From Mycolicibacterium sp. S2-37 (GTDB taxonomy: Bacteria; Actinomycetota; Actinomycetes; Mycobacteriales; Mycobacteriaceae), in contig NZ_JAFEVR010000013.1 in the NCBI RefSeq assembly GCF_017352375.1, positions 62,001-126,000 of the forward strand: 64,000 nt of DNA. The letters run 5' to 3'. The notes under the pieces are model-generated. The model made no database searches. It was not told the DNA's origin and saw nothing but the letters and a program-made list of their open reading frames with translations. The position numbers and the translations under genes were made by a program. Positions 35,489-43,534 of the stretch are shown in pieces. Within the stretch, counting starts at the first letter, position 1; each line of letters begins with the position of its first letter.

Positions 35489-36738
35489 GTTGTTTTCCGT
35501 TCCCAGAAGGCGGGCCCGACGGGTTCGATGAAGTCGCCGTTGGCGACCAGGTACCCGTCCTGGTCAATCGTGATGGGCAACTGCGCGAGGGCTCGTGCAG
35601 CGGGACCGAATATGGGCTTCGCGAAATGCAGCGCATCGAACTGCGACTGGTGGCAGGGGCACAGGATGCGGTGCGTCTGCTGCTCGTAGAGAGACGACGG
35701 GCAACCCAGGTGCGAGCAGATCTTCGTGTAGGCGAAGAACTCACCGAAGTTGAAGCTCTCCTGACCCTTGCGCTTGACCACCTTGGCCATGTCGTTGGGG
35801 CGGAACCTGATGAGCATCACGGGATTACGCACACCCATGAGGATCTCGTTGAGCTTGTGGTGCGATTCGACGGTGGTGCCGTCGCCGTCGGACTCGCGCC
35901 ACGGATACACGGTCTCCATACCGCCGGCGTCGAGATCCTCCGGACGCATCTTGGCGAACGCCGATCCGTGACCGGTGTTGCCGGTGGCCCGGGCCAGGAA
36001 GATGGTCTCGCCGGTGAAGCGCGGCGTCCACCCCGAGGTCCACAGCACCGCCTTGGGTCCGTCGGCGGTCGGCACGACGGGCTTCCACGGGTTCTTGATC
36101 AGGCCGCCGATGAAGGCGATGGCCGTGCCGAGGCCGAACGCGCCGAGACCGACACCCAGGGAGACGCCGATCATCTTGCGGCGCCGGATCGTCGAGCCCT
36201 CGAGCGCGTCGGCCAGGTTGGCGGCGACGGTCCTGCGCTGGATCTCGGGGGAGGCGCCGTCGTGGCGGTCCTGGATCGAGATCTCCTCGGGAATGAAGCG
36301 CTTCTGGTAGAGCACCGCGCCGATGCCGATCGCCAGGATCGACCCACCGAACAGCAGCCCGTAGAGCGGGGTGGTGAGTGCGTAGATGAACTCGCCCTCG
36401 CCACCGTAGGGCACGTACTCCCACGGCCAGAACAGGAAGACCACCAGGAGCAGCAGGCCGGCGATGCCCCCGAGCAGCAGCCAGCCGGCGACCGATCGCT
36501 CGGCGCGCTTCTCGGCCCGGGTACCCGGCACGGGCCAGCGCGGCTCCTTGAAGACGATCTCGACGCCGTCGAGCTTCCCGCCGAGTTCGACCAGTTCTTC
36601 GCGGCTCATCGCGGCCAGTTCGGCGTCCGACGGCTGACCCGGCACTCCGGCGTGGCCGGGGGCGTCGGTGCCCTTCGGGGCGTCATCGACCTTGTCGCTG
36701 CTGACGTTGCGTTCCTGATCCGCGTCGCGCTCGCTCAT
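35485..36738 (-). CDS. qcrA: Rieske iron-sulfur subunit of the bcc complex
   Basis: QcrA passes electrons from quinol to the dihaem cytochrome QcrC. The 417-residue actinobacterial form has an acidic N-terminus, three membrane helices (first two around residues 85-140, third near LGVGLGAFGLGTAIAFIGGL) and the Rieske cluster motifs ICSHLGCP and CPCHQSQFD. ATG 36738 overlaps the qcrC stop (ATGA) and its own stop overlaps the qcrB start. An Fe-S carrier gene is nearby at 25438. Confidence 0.96.
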   Translation of the reverse strand: MSERDADQERNVSSDKVDDAPKGTDAPGHAGVPGQPSDAELAAMSREELVELGGKLDGVEIVFKEPRWPVPGTRAEKRAERSVAGWLLLGGIAGLLLLVVFLFWPWEYVPYGGEGEFIYALTTPLYGLLFGGSILAIGIGAVLYQKRFIPEEISIQDRHDGASPEIQRRTVAANLADALEGSTIRRRKMIGVSLGVGLGAFGLGTAIAFIGGLIKNPWKPVVPTADGPKAVLWTSGWTPRFTGETIFLARATGNTGHGSAFAKMRPEDLDAGGMETVYPWRESDGDGTTVESHHKLNEILMGVRNPVMLIRFRPNDMAKVVKRKGQESFNFGEFFAYTKICSHLGCPSSLYEQQTHRILCPCHQSQFDALHFAKPIFGPAARALAQLPITIDQDGYLVANGDFIEPVGPAFWERKTT

Positions 36739-37538
36739 GCCCGTGCCCCGATCCAGAGCGCCGCACCGATGACGGCCACCATGCCGATGATCCATGCCGC
36801 CATGCCTTCCGGCGCGGGACCGAAGCCGCCGAGACCGTAGCCGCCGGGGGGCGGGGTTTCCCGCGACTCCTCGACGTAGGCGACGATGTCGCGCTTCTCC
36901 TCCGGGGAGAGCTGGCGGTCGGAGAACTTGGGCATGTTCTGTGGGCCGGTCAGCATCGCGGTGTAGACCTGGGCCGGGGACGCCTCGAGTTCGGGTGCGT
37001 ACTTGCCCGACGACAGGGCGCCGCCGCGACCGGTGAAGTTGTGGCAGGAGGCGCAGTTCAGCCGGAACAGGTCGCCGCCGCGGGCGACGTTGTCGCCGAT
37101 CAGCGACTGCTGGGCGATCTGGCCGTTCTCGTCCCGTGGGACGACCGGGCCGCCGCCGTTGGCCTGCACATAGGCGCCGAGGGCGTCGATCTGCGCCTCG
37201 TCGAAGTGGGCCGGCTTGTCGGGTGCCTGGGCCTCACCGCGCATCGCGGGCATGCGGCCGGTGGAGACCTGGAAGTACACCGCGGCCTCGCCGACGCCGA
37301 TCAGGCTGGGGCCGCGGTCGGCCACGCCCTGCAGGTTGACGCCGTGGCAGGTGACGCACGAGGTGTCGAACAGTTGCTTGCCGGTGCGCAGCAGAGCCGA
37401 CTGGGACTCGTCGGCCACCGCGACCTGCGGGGCCGGGGTCAGCGTGGCGGCGATGCCGCCCGCGACACCGAGTCCGATCAGCAGCAACACCGCTGCTGAC
37501 AGGCGCCGGCGCAACCGTCGGCGGGGCTTGCTGGTCAT
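36735..37538 (-). CDS. qcrC: Dihaem cytochrome c subunit of the bcc complex
   Basis: QcrC replaces a soluble cytochrome c and passes electrons directly to subunit II of the aa3 oxidase. The 267 residues have a basic N-terminal signal anchor, two c-type haem motifs (CVTCHG near residue 60 and CASCHN near residue 163) each followed by a C-domain with a Met ligand, and a C-terminal helix (MAAWIIGMVAVIGAALWIG). ATG 37538 has AGAAGGGG upstream. It lies 11 bases after ctaE and overlaps qcrA. Confidence 0.96.
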   Translation of the reverse strand: MTSKPRRRLRRRLSAAVLLLIGLGVAGGIAATLTPAPQVAVADESQSALLRTGKQLFDTSCVTCHGVNLQGVADRGPSLIGVGEAAVYFQVSTGRMPAMRGEAQAPDKPAHFDEAQIDALGAYVQANGGGPVVPRDENGQIAQQSLIGDNVARGGDLFRLNCASCHNFTGRGGALSSGKYAPELEASPAQVYTAMLTGPQNMPKFSDRQLSPEEKRDIVAYVEESRETPPPGGYGLGGFGPAPEGMAAWIIGMVAVIGAALWIGARA

Positions 37539-37549
37539 CGAACCCCTTC

Positions 37550-38161
37550 TCATCGGACGAAATAGATGACGGCGAACAGTGCGATCCACACGATGTCGAC
37601 GAAGTGCCAGTAGTAGGACACGACGATCGCGGCGGTGGCCTGAGCCGGGGTGAACTTGCTCATCTTGGTGCGGGCGAGCAGGAACACGAACGCGACCAGA
37701 CCGCCGATCACGTGCAGGCCGTGGAATCCGGTGGCCAGGTAGAAGACCGAGCCGTAGGCGCTGCCCGGGATGGTGGTGCCGTGCTCGACGAGGTGGATGT
37801 ACTCGTAACCCTGGCCGAGGACGAAGAACAGGCCCATCAGGAACGTCAGGACGTACCAGCGGCGCAGCCCGAACACGTCACCGCGCTCGGCGGCGAAGAC
37901 ACCCATCTGGCAGGTGAAGGAGGACGCGATGAGCACCAGGGTGACCGGCACGGCGAGCGCCAGGTTCAGCTCGGTCGGCTCCGGCGGCCAGTTGCCGCCC
38001 GCCTGGGCGCGTGCGGTGAAGTACATCGCAAAGAGGCCAGCAAAGAACATGAGCTCGCTGGAAAGCCATACGATGGTGCCGACACTGACCATGTTCGGTC
38101 GGTTCAGCGAATGCACGCGCGAAGTGATCGCGGTTCCCGAGGTACCAACAGCACTCGTCAC
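37550..38161 (-). CDS. ctaE: Cytochrome aa3 oxidase subunit III
   Basis: A 203-residue subunit III with five hydrophobic segments: NMVSVGTIVWLSSELMFFAG, then the Glu-containing helix near FTCQMGVFAAERGD, GLFFVLGQGYEYIHLVEH, FYLATGFHGLHVIGGLVAFV and SYYWHFVDIVWIALF. It opens the ctaE-qcrC-qcrA-qcrB operon. CATACT at 38168-38173 ends 6 bases before GTG 38161, consistent with a leaderless operon mRNA. Its promoter shares a 67-base gap with divergent trpD. Confidence 0.95.
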   Translation of the reverse strand: MTSAVGTSGTAITSRVHSLNRPNMVSVGTIVWLSSELMFFAGLFAMYFTARAQAGGNWPPEPTELNLALAVPVTLVLIASSFTCQMGVFAAERGDVFGLRRWYVLTFLMGLFFVLGQGYEYIHLVEHGTTIPGSAYGSVFYLATGFHGLHVIGGLVAFVFLLARTKMSKFTPAQATAAIVVSYYWHFVDIVWIALFAVIYFVR

Positions 38162-38167
38162 CCCTGA

Positions 38168-38222
38168 AGTATGACGCTTTGTAGTTGTTGAACTCCACCC
38201 GGGTCGGCTATTTCGTCATAAT
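38168..38222. promoter_or_regulatory. Divergent leaderless promoters of ctaE and trpD
   Basis: Minus-strand CATACT (38168-38173) ends 6 bases before the ctaE GTG; plus-strand CATAAT (38217-38222) ends 6 bases before the trpD GTG. The 67-base gap therefore carries two back-to-back core promoters. Confidence 0.5.
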
Positions 38223-38228
38223 CTTCCG

Positions 38229-39311
38229 GTGACGTCTCACAACCCCCCGGTACCGCATCCCGACCACTCGCCGACCTGGCCCCAGATCCTGGGCCGACTG
38301 ACCACCGGGCAGTCCCTGCGCACCGGTCAGGCGGGCTGGGCGATGGACCAGATCATGTCGGGCGCAGCGACACCCGCGCAGATCGCGGGGTTCGCGGTGT
38401 CGATGAAGATGAAGCGGCCGACGTCCGCGGAAGTCACCGAACTGGCCGACGTGATGCTCAAGCACGCCCGCCGCATCCCGACCGACACGATCGGCAACGA
38501 GACCGTCGACATCGTCGGCACCGGAGGCGACGGCGCCAACACCGTCAACCTGTCGACGATGGCGGCGATCGTGGTGGCCGCCGCGGGTGTGCCGGTGATG
38601 AAGCACGGCAACCGGGCCGCCTCGTCGCTGTCCGGCGGCGCCGACACCCTCGAGGCGCTCGGCGTGCGGATCGACCTGGGCCCCGATCAGGTGGCGGCCT
38701 GTGTCGCCGAGGTGGGCATCGGGTTCGCCTTCGCCAACCACTTCCACCCGTCCTACAAGCACGCCTCGGTGGTGCGCCGCGAACTCGGGGTGCCGACGGT
38801 GTTCAACCTGCTCGGCCCGCTGACGAACCCCGCCCGTCCGCGCGCCGGTCTGATCGGCTGCGCCTGGGCCGAGCTGGCCGAGGTGATGGCCGGGGTCTAC
38901 GCCTCGCGCAACTCGAGTGTGCTCGTGGTGCACGGCGACGACGGCCTCGACGAACTGACCACGACCACGACGAGCACGATCTGGCGGGTGCAGGCCGGCA
39001 CCGTCGAGCGGTTGACGTTCGACCCGGCGGCCTTCGGGTTCGCACGCGCCGAGCTCTCCGAACTGGTGGGCGGCGACGCCGAACACAACGCGGCCGAGGT
39101 GCGCGCGGTCTTCGGCGGCGACAAGGGCGCGGTGCGCGATGCGGTGGTCCTCAACGCCGCGGGCGCCATGGTGGCCCACGCCGGACTATCCAGCGACGCC
39201 AAATGGGTGCCTGCCTGGGAAGCGGGGCTGGCCCGCGCCAAGGAGACGATCGACTCCGGCGCGGCCGAACAACTCCTCGCGCGTTGGGTGCGGTTCACCC
39301 AGAAGCTCTGA
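38229..39311 (+). CDS. trpD: Anthranilate phosphoribosyltransferase
   Basis: TrpD adds phosphoribosyl to anthranilate in tryptophan synthesis. The 360 residues show DIVGTGGDGANTVNLSTMAA near residue 97, KHGNRAASSLSGGADTLEALG, FAFANHFHPSYKHA and FNLLGPLTNPARP, all PRPP and anthranilate-binding blocks. The last 126 bases overlap the end of the convergent exonuclease gene. Equivalent to Rv2192c; as in other mycobacteria it is separate from the main trp operon. Confidence 0.96.
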   Translation: MTSHNPPVPHPDHSPTWPQILGRLTTGQSLRTGQAGWAMDQIMSGAATPAQIAGFAVSMKMKRPTSAEVTELADVMLKHARRIPTDTIGNETVDIVGTGGDGANTVNLSTMAAIVVAAAGVPVMKHGNRAASSLSGGADTLEALGVRIDLGPDQVAACVAEVGIGFAFANHFHPSYKHASVVRRELGVPTVFNLLGPLTNPARPRAGLIGCAWAELAEVMAGVYASRNSSVLVVHGDDGLDELTTTTTSTIWRVQAGTVERLTFDPAAFGFARAELSELVGGDAEHNAAEVRAVFGGDKGAVRDAVVLNAAGAMVAHAGLSSDAKWVPAWEAGLARAKETIDSGAAEQLLARWVRFTQKL

Positions 39312-41063
39312 GCGGTCGGCCTGTTCGGCGGCCAGCCGAGCCGAACGGGCCGTATCCGCCCACGACTGCCAGCGGCCCGCCGCGCCGATCGGCGTGGCAT
39401 AACCCGCCTCGCACCGCACGATGCGCACCCCCGGGGTGCTCAGCCAGCGGGCGATGAGCGCGGTCTCCTCGACCAGCGCGCCACCCAGCGGCGCCGCCTC
39501 GGGCAGCACGCTCTGCGCGCCTGCGGTGAGTGCGTCGACGACCGGCATCGGCGGAACCCCGCGCGGTGCGCAGCCCGCAGCGGCCAGTCGGCCGTACCGC
39601 GCGATCGCCAGATGCCATCCGCCCGCCCCGTCGGGACGGGCGGCGACCAACTCCGGTTGCGTGGCCAGCGCGGCCAGCCGCTGCCCGCGCCACAGCACGG
39701 CGATGCCCGCGGCAGCGTGGTCGCGCAGCCGCGCCGCGGTCTCATAGCGGCCCGCGGCGGCCAGTTCACCGATGCGCCCGACGAGTGCGCCGAGCGCCGA
39801 ATGGTCGCGGCCGTCGATGAGATCGGCGGCGCGGGCCGGGGCCTCGGCGTAGGCGGCCGCATCGATGTCCCGCGGCGCCGGGCAGGGGGACAGGCCCCCG
39901 TAAACGGGAGGTACCCCCGCGCGTTCCGGGCAGGCCGGACCGTGGCGCGCGGAGCGTCCCAGCCGTGCCGTGCAGGTGCGCACACCGGTGAACCGGGCCA
40001 GCAGCTCGGCGGTCTCCACGGCGTCGGCGCGGGCGCGGAAAGGGCCGACCGCCGACGGTCCGCGCGGCGCCCGCACCACCGAGAAGCGGGGGAACGCCTC
40101 GTCGGTCAGCACCACCCACCACCACCGGTGCGGGAACTTCGACCGCCGGTTGTAGGGCGGCGCGTGGGCGGCCAGTAGCCGCAGCTCGCGGACCCCGGCC
40201 TCGAGTTCGTGGGCGCACTCGACGTGGTCGACGGCGGTGGCCAGCGACGCCATCTCCTTCATGCGGGTGCGCGGGTCGGCCCCGTTGAAGTACTGGTTCA
40301 CCCGGCGGCGCAGATCGACCGCGGTGCCCACGTAGAGCACCTCGCCCGACGGTCCGCGGAACAGGTACACCCCCGGCCGGTGGGGCACACCGTCGGCGAG
40401 CCTGCGGTTGCGGCGCTGCGCCGGGGTGACGTCGGGCAGGTATGCGCGCAGGTCGGTGTAGGTGTGGATGCCCTGGTTGCCGACCCGTTCGATGAGGCCG
40501 TGCAGCACGTCGACGGTGGCCCGCGCGTCGTCGAGGGCGCGGTGATTCGGCGTGGTGGTGGCGTGGAAGAGCTTGGCCAGCGCGTTGAGTCGCACGCTGG
40601 GCGCCTCGTCGCGGGTCAGTACGCGGCGCGCCAGTTTCACTGTGCACAGCACCGGGGGGCGGGGCCAGGCGATGTCGCACTGTTCGGCGGCCGCGCGCAG
40701 GAAGCCGATGTCGAAGCCGGCGTTGTGGGCGACGAGCACCGCACCCCGGGCGAACTCCATGAACGCGGGGAGCACCGCCTCGATGCGCGGTGCTGCGTGC
40801 ACCATCGCGGTGGTGATACCGGTCAGCGCGACGATCTGCGGCGGGATGGCGCGGCCCGGGTCGACCAGCGTGCCCAGCTCTCCGAGCACCGCTCCGCCCC
40901 GCACCTTGACCGCACCGATCTCGGTGATGGCGTCGGCGCGCTCGCCACTGGCCCGCCCGCCCGTCGTCTCGAGGTCGACGACCACGAACGTCGTATCGCG
41001 CAGCGACAGGGTCTCCAGGTCGAACGCCAACTGCTCGGCATCACTGCCACCGCGCGGACCCAT
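39186..41063 (-). CDS. DEDDh exonuclease fused to a UvrC-like GIY-YIG nuclease
   Basis: A 625-residue fusion. Residues about 20-190 are a DnaQ-type 3'-5' exonuclease (FVVVDLETTGG, then VLVAHNAGFDIGFL and HRALDDARATVDVL). Residues about 215-300 are a GIY-YIG endonuclease (VPHRPGVYLFRGPSGEVLYVGTA, then DLRRRVNQYF), followed by a UvrC-like Cys-containing region. It resembles Rv2191 and the Cho-type nucleases thought to act in nucleotide-excision repair without UvrD-dependent handling. ATG 41063 begins MGPRGGSDAEQLAFDLETL. The final 126 bases lie antisense to the end of trpD. Confidence 0.88.
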   Translation of the reverse strand: MGPRGGSDAEQLAFDLETLSLRDTTFVVVDLETTGGRASGERADAITEIGAVKVRGGAVLGELGTLVDPGRAIPPQIVALTGITTAMVHAAPRIEAVLPAFMEFARGAVLVAHNAGFDIGFLRAAAEQCDIAWPRPPVLCTVKLARRVLTRDEAPSVRLNALAKLFHATTTPNHRALDDARATVDVLHGLIERVGNQGIHTYTDLRAYLPDVTPAQRRNRRLADGVPHRPGVYLFRGPSGEVLYVGTAVDLRRRVNQYFNGADPRTRMKEMASLATAVDHVECAHELEAGVRELRLLAAHAPPYNRRSKFPHRWWWVVLTDEAFPRFSVVRAPRGPSAVGPFRARADAVETAELLARFTGVRTCTARLGRSARHGPACPERAGVPPVYGGLSPCPAPRDIDAAAYAEAPARAADLIDGRDHSALGALVGRIGELAAAGRYETAARLRDHAAAGIAVLWRGQRLAALATQPELVAARPDGAGGWHLAIARYGRLAAAGCAPRGVPPMPVVDALTAGAQSVLPEAAPLGGALVEETALIARWLSTPGVRIVRCEAGYATPIGAAGRWQSWADTARSARLAAEQADRSELLGEPHPTREELFGRAGVDRLLGAGQPRFPGRHPFGVAG

Positions 41064-41085
41064 GCGAGAAACGTAGGGAACCCGA

Positions 41086-41127
41086 CCGACAGTCCCGGGC
41101 TGCCACGCGGTGATCCGGGATTGTCGG
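41086..41127. repeat. Imperfect 13-bp inverted repeat between divergent genes
   Basis: CCGACAGTCCCGG (41086-41098) and CCGGGATTGTCGG (41115-41127) pair along all 13 positions, one being G-T, around a 16-base spacer. It lies between the nuclease start (41063) and the small Cys-rich gene (41175). It may be an operator or a leader hairpin. Confidence 0.5.
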
Positions 41128-41174
41128 AGGCGCTCGATACCGTCCGGACAACACCGATCGAGAGGACCGCCGAG

Positions 41175-41426
41175 ATGGCACATCACCCCGAGCGCCCGGA
41201 CTCCGGGTCCCCACCCGCCGACACCGGCTCCGTCACCATCGACTGCGACGACTGCGCGGTTCGCGGGCCGGGATGTCAGGACTGTGTCGTCAGTGTGCTG
41301 CTCGGGGTGCCCGAGACGTTGCTGGACGACGAGCGCCGCGCCCTCGAAGCGCTGGCTGAGGCCGGGTTGGCCCCTCGGCTGCGGCTCGTACCGATTCACC
41401 GGCAAAGCCGTCCGGGCGTTGCCTGA
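41175..41426 (+). CDS. Small Cys-rich protein with two CxxC motifs
   Basis: An 83-residue protein with CDDCAVRGPGCQDC at residues 24-37, i.e. two CxxC pairs 7 residues apart (the second pair starts at GCQDC), followed by a helical segment PETLLDDERRALEALAEAGL. The spacing suits a zinc or Fe-S site. There is no signal peptide or membrane segment. ATG 41175 follows GAGAGGA. I recall similar small proteins beside NlpC/P60 genes in other actinobacteria, but cannot verify that. The next gene is ripC, 151 bases downstream, with its own likely promoter. Confidence 0.7.
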   Translation: MAHHPERPDSGSPPADTGSVTIDCDDCAVRGPGCQDCVVSVLLGVPETLLDDERRALEALAEAGLAPRLRLVPIHRQSRPGVA

Positions 41427-41577
41427 CGACGCCGGCGGGGACGTGGGGAAGAAAATGCCCCATGACAGCTGTTAAATTTGCCCCTTCTGTTGGACAACGC
41501 CGTTGCCGTTTCGTAACCTACTTGAGACTTTGAGCAGTTCGATCCGGCTCTTTCAGCCAGTTGAAGGACGCGAAATC

Positions 41578-42705
41578 TTGAGGCTTGACCGCAAGCAATG
41601 GGGCATCCGTGTTCTCAAACGACCCGCATTCGCTGCGATAGCGGGTATCACCGTGCTCTCGGGGGTGTTGGCCTCCGGTGTGCAGGCCGACCCGGCCGAT
41701 GACGCACTGGCAAAGCTGAACTCGCTGTCCCGCGAGGCCGAGCAGACCACCGAGGCGATGCACTCGGCGCAGCTCGACCTCAACGGCAAGCTGGCCGCAC
41801 AGCAGGCCGCCGAGGCCAAGCACGGCGCGGATCTGGCCGCCGCCGACGCCGCCAGAAAAGAGCTGGCGACGTTTCAGACCGCCGTCGACAACGTCGCCGC
41901 CGCCCAGTACATGGGTGGGCGAACCGACGGGATGAGCGCGATCCTGACCGCCGACTCCCCGCAGCAGTTCATCGACCAGTTGTCCATCCAGCGGGTGATG
42001 GCCGCTCAGGTGAGCGACCGGATGGCCGGGTTCCGCGCCGTCAGCGAGCGGGCCGCCGTCGCCGAACGCGCATCCGCGCAGTCCGCCGCCGACGCCAAGA
42101 CCGCCGCCGAACAGGCCGCCCAGGTGCGGGCCAACCTGCAGAACAAGCAGAGCCAGCTCCAGACGCAGATCGCGATCGTCAAGGCCCAGTACGAGGCGCT
42201 CACCCCGGTGCAGCGGGAGGCGCTGGCCGCGATCCCACCGGCCCCGGTCGCGCCACCTCCACCGGCGCCCGCCGCCGCGCCGCCTGCCGATCCCGGTGTG
42301 CTGGCCGCGCCGCCTGCGCCCGGGGCCATCCCGCCGGGCGACATCGCCCCGCCCGCCGGCGGTCAGGGCACGATCGCGGTGCAGGCCGCGCTGAGCCGTA
42401 TCGGTTCGCCCTACTCCTGGGGCGGTTCGGGTCCCAGCCAGTTCGACTGCTCAGGCCTGGTCATGTGGTCCTTCCAGCAGGCCGGGATCTCGCTGCCGCA
42501 CTCCAGCCAGGCGCTGGCATCGGGCGGGCAGCCCGTGTCGATGGACCAGATGCAGCCCGGTGACCTGGTGACCTACTATTCGGACGCCTCCCATGTCGGC
42601 ATCTACATCGGCGACGGCATGATGGTGCACGCGTCGACGTACGGCACGCCGGTCCGCGTCGCCCCGGTCAACAACGCCCCGATCTACAACGTCCGCCGGT
42701 ATTAG
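41578..42705 (+). CDS. ripC: NlpC/P60 peptidoglycan endopeptidase RipC
   Basis: A secreted D,L-endopeptidase that cuts peptidoglycan stems. The 375 residues have a signal peptide (KRPAFAAIAGITVLSGVLASG), a long coiled coil (residues about 35-220, Ala/Gln/Glu-rich), a Pro/Ala hinge and a C-terminal NlpC/P60 domain with catalytic Cys in QFDCSGLVMWSF and His in DASHVGIYIGDG. By family knowledge, RipC (Rv2190c) is controlled by the FtsEX complex through its coiled coil. I chose TTG 41578 (RLDRKQWG) because it matches the family start and GAAGGA lies 10 bases upstream. A 12-base tandem repeat spans its stop codon. Confidence 0.92.
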   Translation: MRLDRKQWGIRVLKRPAFAAIAGITVLSGVLASGVQADPADDALAKLNSLSREAEQTTEAMHSAQLDLNGKLAAQQAAEAKHGADLAAADAARKELATFQTAVDNVAAAQYMGGRTDGMSAILTADSPQQFIDQLSIQRVMAAQVSDRMAGFRAVSERAAVAERASAQSAADAKTAAEQAAQVRANLQNKQSQLQTQIAIVKAQYEALTPVQREALAAIPPAPVAPPPPAPAAAPPADPGVLAAPPAPGAIPPGDIAPPAGGQGTIAVQAALSRIGSPYSWGGSGPSQFDCSGLVMWSFQQAGISLPHSSQALASGGQPVSMDQMQPGDLVTYYSDASHVGIYIGDGMMVHASTYGTPVRVAPVNNAPIYNVRRY

Positions 42706-42717
42706 GTCCGCCGGTAT
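42691..42717 (+). repeat. Tandem 12-bp duplication across the ripC stop codon
   Basis: GTCCGCCGGTAT occurs at 42691-42702 and again at 42706-42717, separated only by the ripC TAG. Period 15, so it is in frame. It sits exactly where the start of the next gene would be expected. Confidence 0.9.
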
Positions 42718-42811
42718 CCACAACTCGCGTCGCCGCCTGCTCGCGCTCCTGCTGGCCGAGCTGGTCTCCGCCGTCCTGCTGATCGGCCGGCCTGCGGCCA
42801 CCCCGGCACCG

Positions 42812-43525
42812 GTGCTGGCGATCCCGGCCGCCACCGTCGAGGCTCCCGCGGCGTCCGGTAGCACCACCATCACCCTGCCCGACGGCAGGACCGCCGATCT
42901 GGTGTCCCTCGGCGGTGCGGACAGCGATGCGCTGCTGCGCCGCATCGCCGCCGAACTCGGTGACGCCGCCGCCACGGTCAGCGAATTCTGGGGTACGCAG
43001 TGGCGCCGTGACATCACCGTCGTGGCCACCGGATCCGACGCCCAGTTCAGCGCACTGGCCGGCGGCGGCGCCGACATCGCCGCGGCGACCACCGTCGACC
43101 GCATCCTGTTCGCCCCGGGGGCCGCGGCGATGAACCCGGACGACCTGCGGATCGTGTTGCGCCACGAGCTCTTCCACTTCGCCGCACGTGAGGCGACCGC
43201 GGCCGACGCGCCGCGCTGGCTGACCGAGGGCGTCGCCGACTACGTGGCCCGGCCCCGCACCGCCGCGCCCGCCCGCGACCAACTGACCGCGCTGCCCACC
43301 GACGCCGACCTCGACACCGCGGGCCAGACCCGCTCGTCGGCGTACGACCGAGCGTGGTGGTTCGCCACCTACGTCGCCGACCGGTACGGCCGGGAGGCCC
43401 TGCGGGCCCTCTACGAGCGCGCATGCGGCCCCGGCCATCCCGACGTGGCGACCGCCGTGCGGGAGACGCTCGGCGCAGACCTCGACGACGTGGTGGCCGG
43501 CTGGACCGGCAGGCAGGCGGGCTAG
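42812..43525 (+). CDS. Secreted peptidase-MA-like HExxH metallopeptidase; true start unclear
   Basis: At least 237 residues from GTG 42812. The zinc signature HELFH (within VLRHELFHFAARE) and the downstream WLTEGVADYVA fit the gluzincin peptidase-MA-like group; the protein corresponds to Rv2189c. The codons before 42812 read on in frame as a good signal peptide (SRRRLLALLLAELVSAVLLI), so the real start should lie near 42701-42740. No ATG, GTG or TTG exists in this frame between the stop at 42620 and 42812; only ATT 42701, ATC 42716 or CTG 42737 are available. A rare start codon, start loss through the adjacent tandem duplication, or a sequence error are all possible. It ends 9 bases before pimB'. 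Confidence 0.75.
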   Translation: MLAIPAATVEAPAASGSTTITLPDGRTADLVSLGGADSDALLRRIAAELGDAAATVSEFWGTQWRRDITVVATGSDAQFSALAGGGADIAAATTVDRILFAPGAAAMNPDDLRIVLRHELFHFAAREATAADAPRWLTEGVADYVARPRTAAPARDQLTALPTDADLDTAGQTRSSAYDRAWWFATYVADRYGREALRALYERACGPGHPDVATAVRETLGADLDDVVAGWTGRQAG

Positions 43526-43528
43526 CCT
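43523..43528 (+). promoter_or_regulatory. Leaderless -10 of pimB' made from the upstream stop codon
   Basis: TAGCCT ends 6 bases before ATG 43535. Its TAG is the stop codon of the preceding metallopeptidase-like gene, so one trinucleotide serves both ends. Confidence 0.45.
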
Positions 43529-43534
43529 CCGCCG

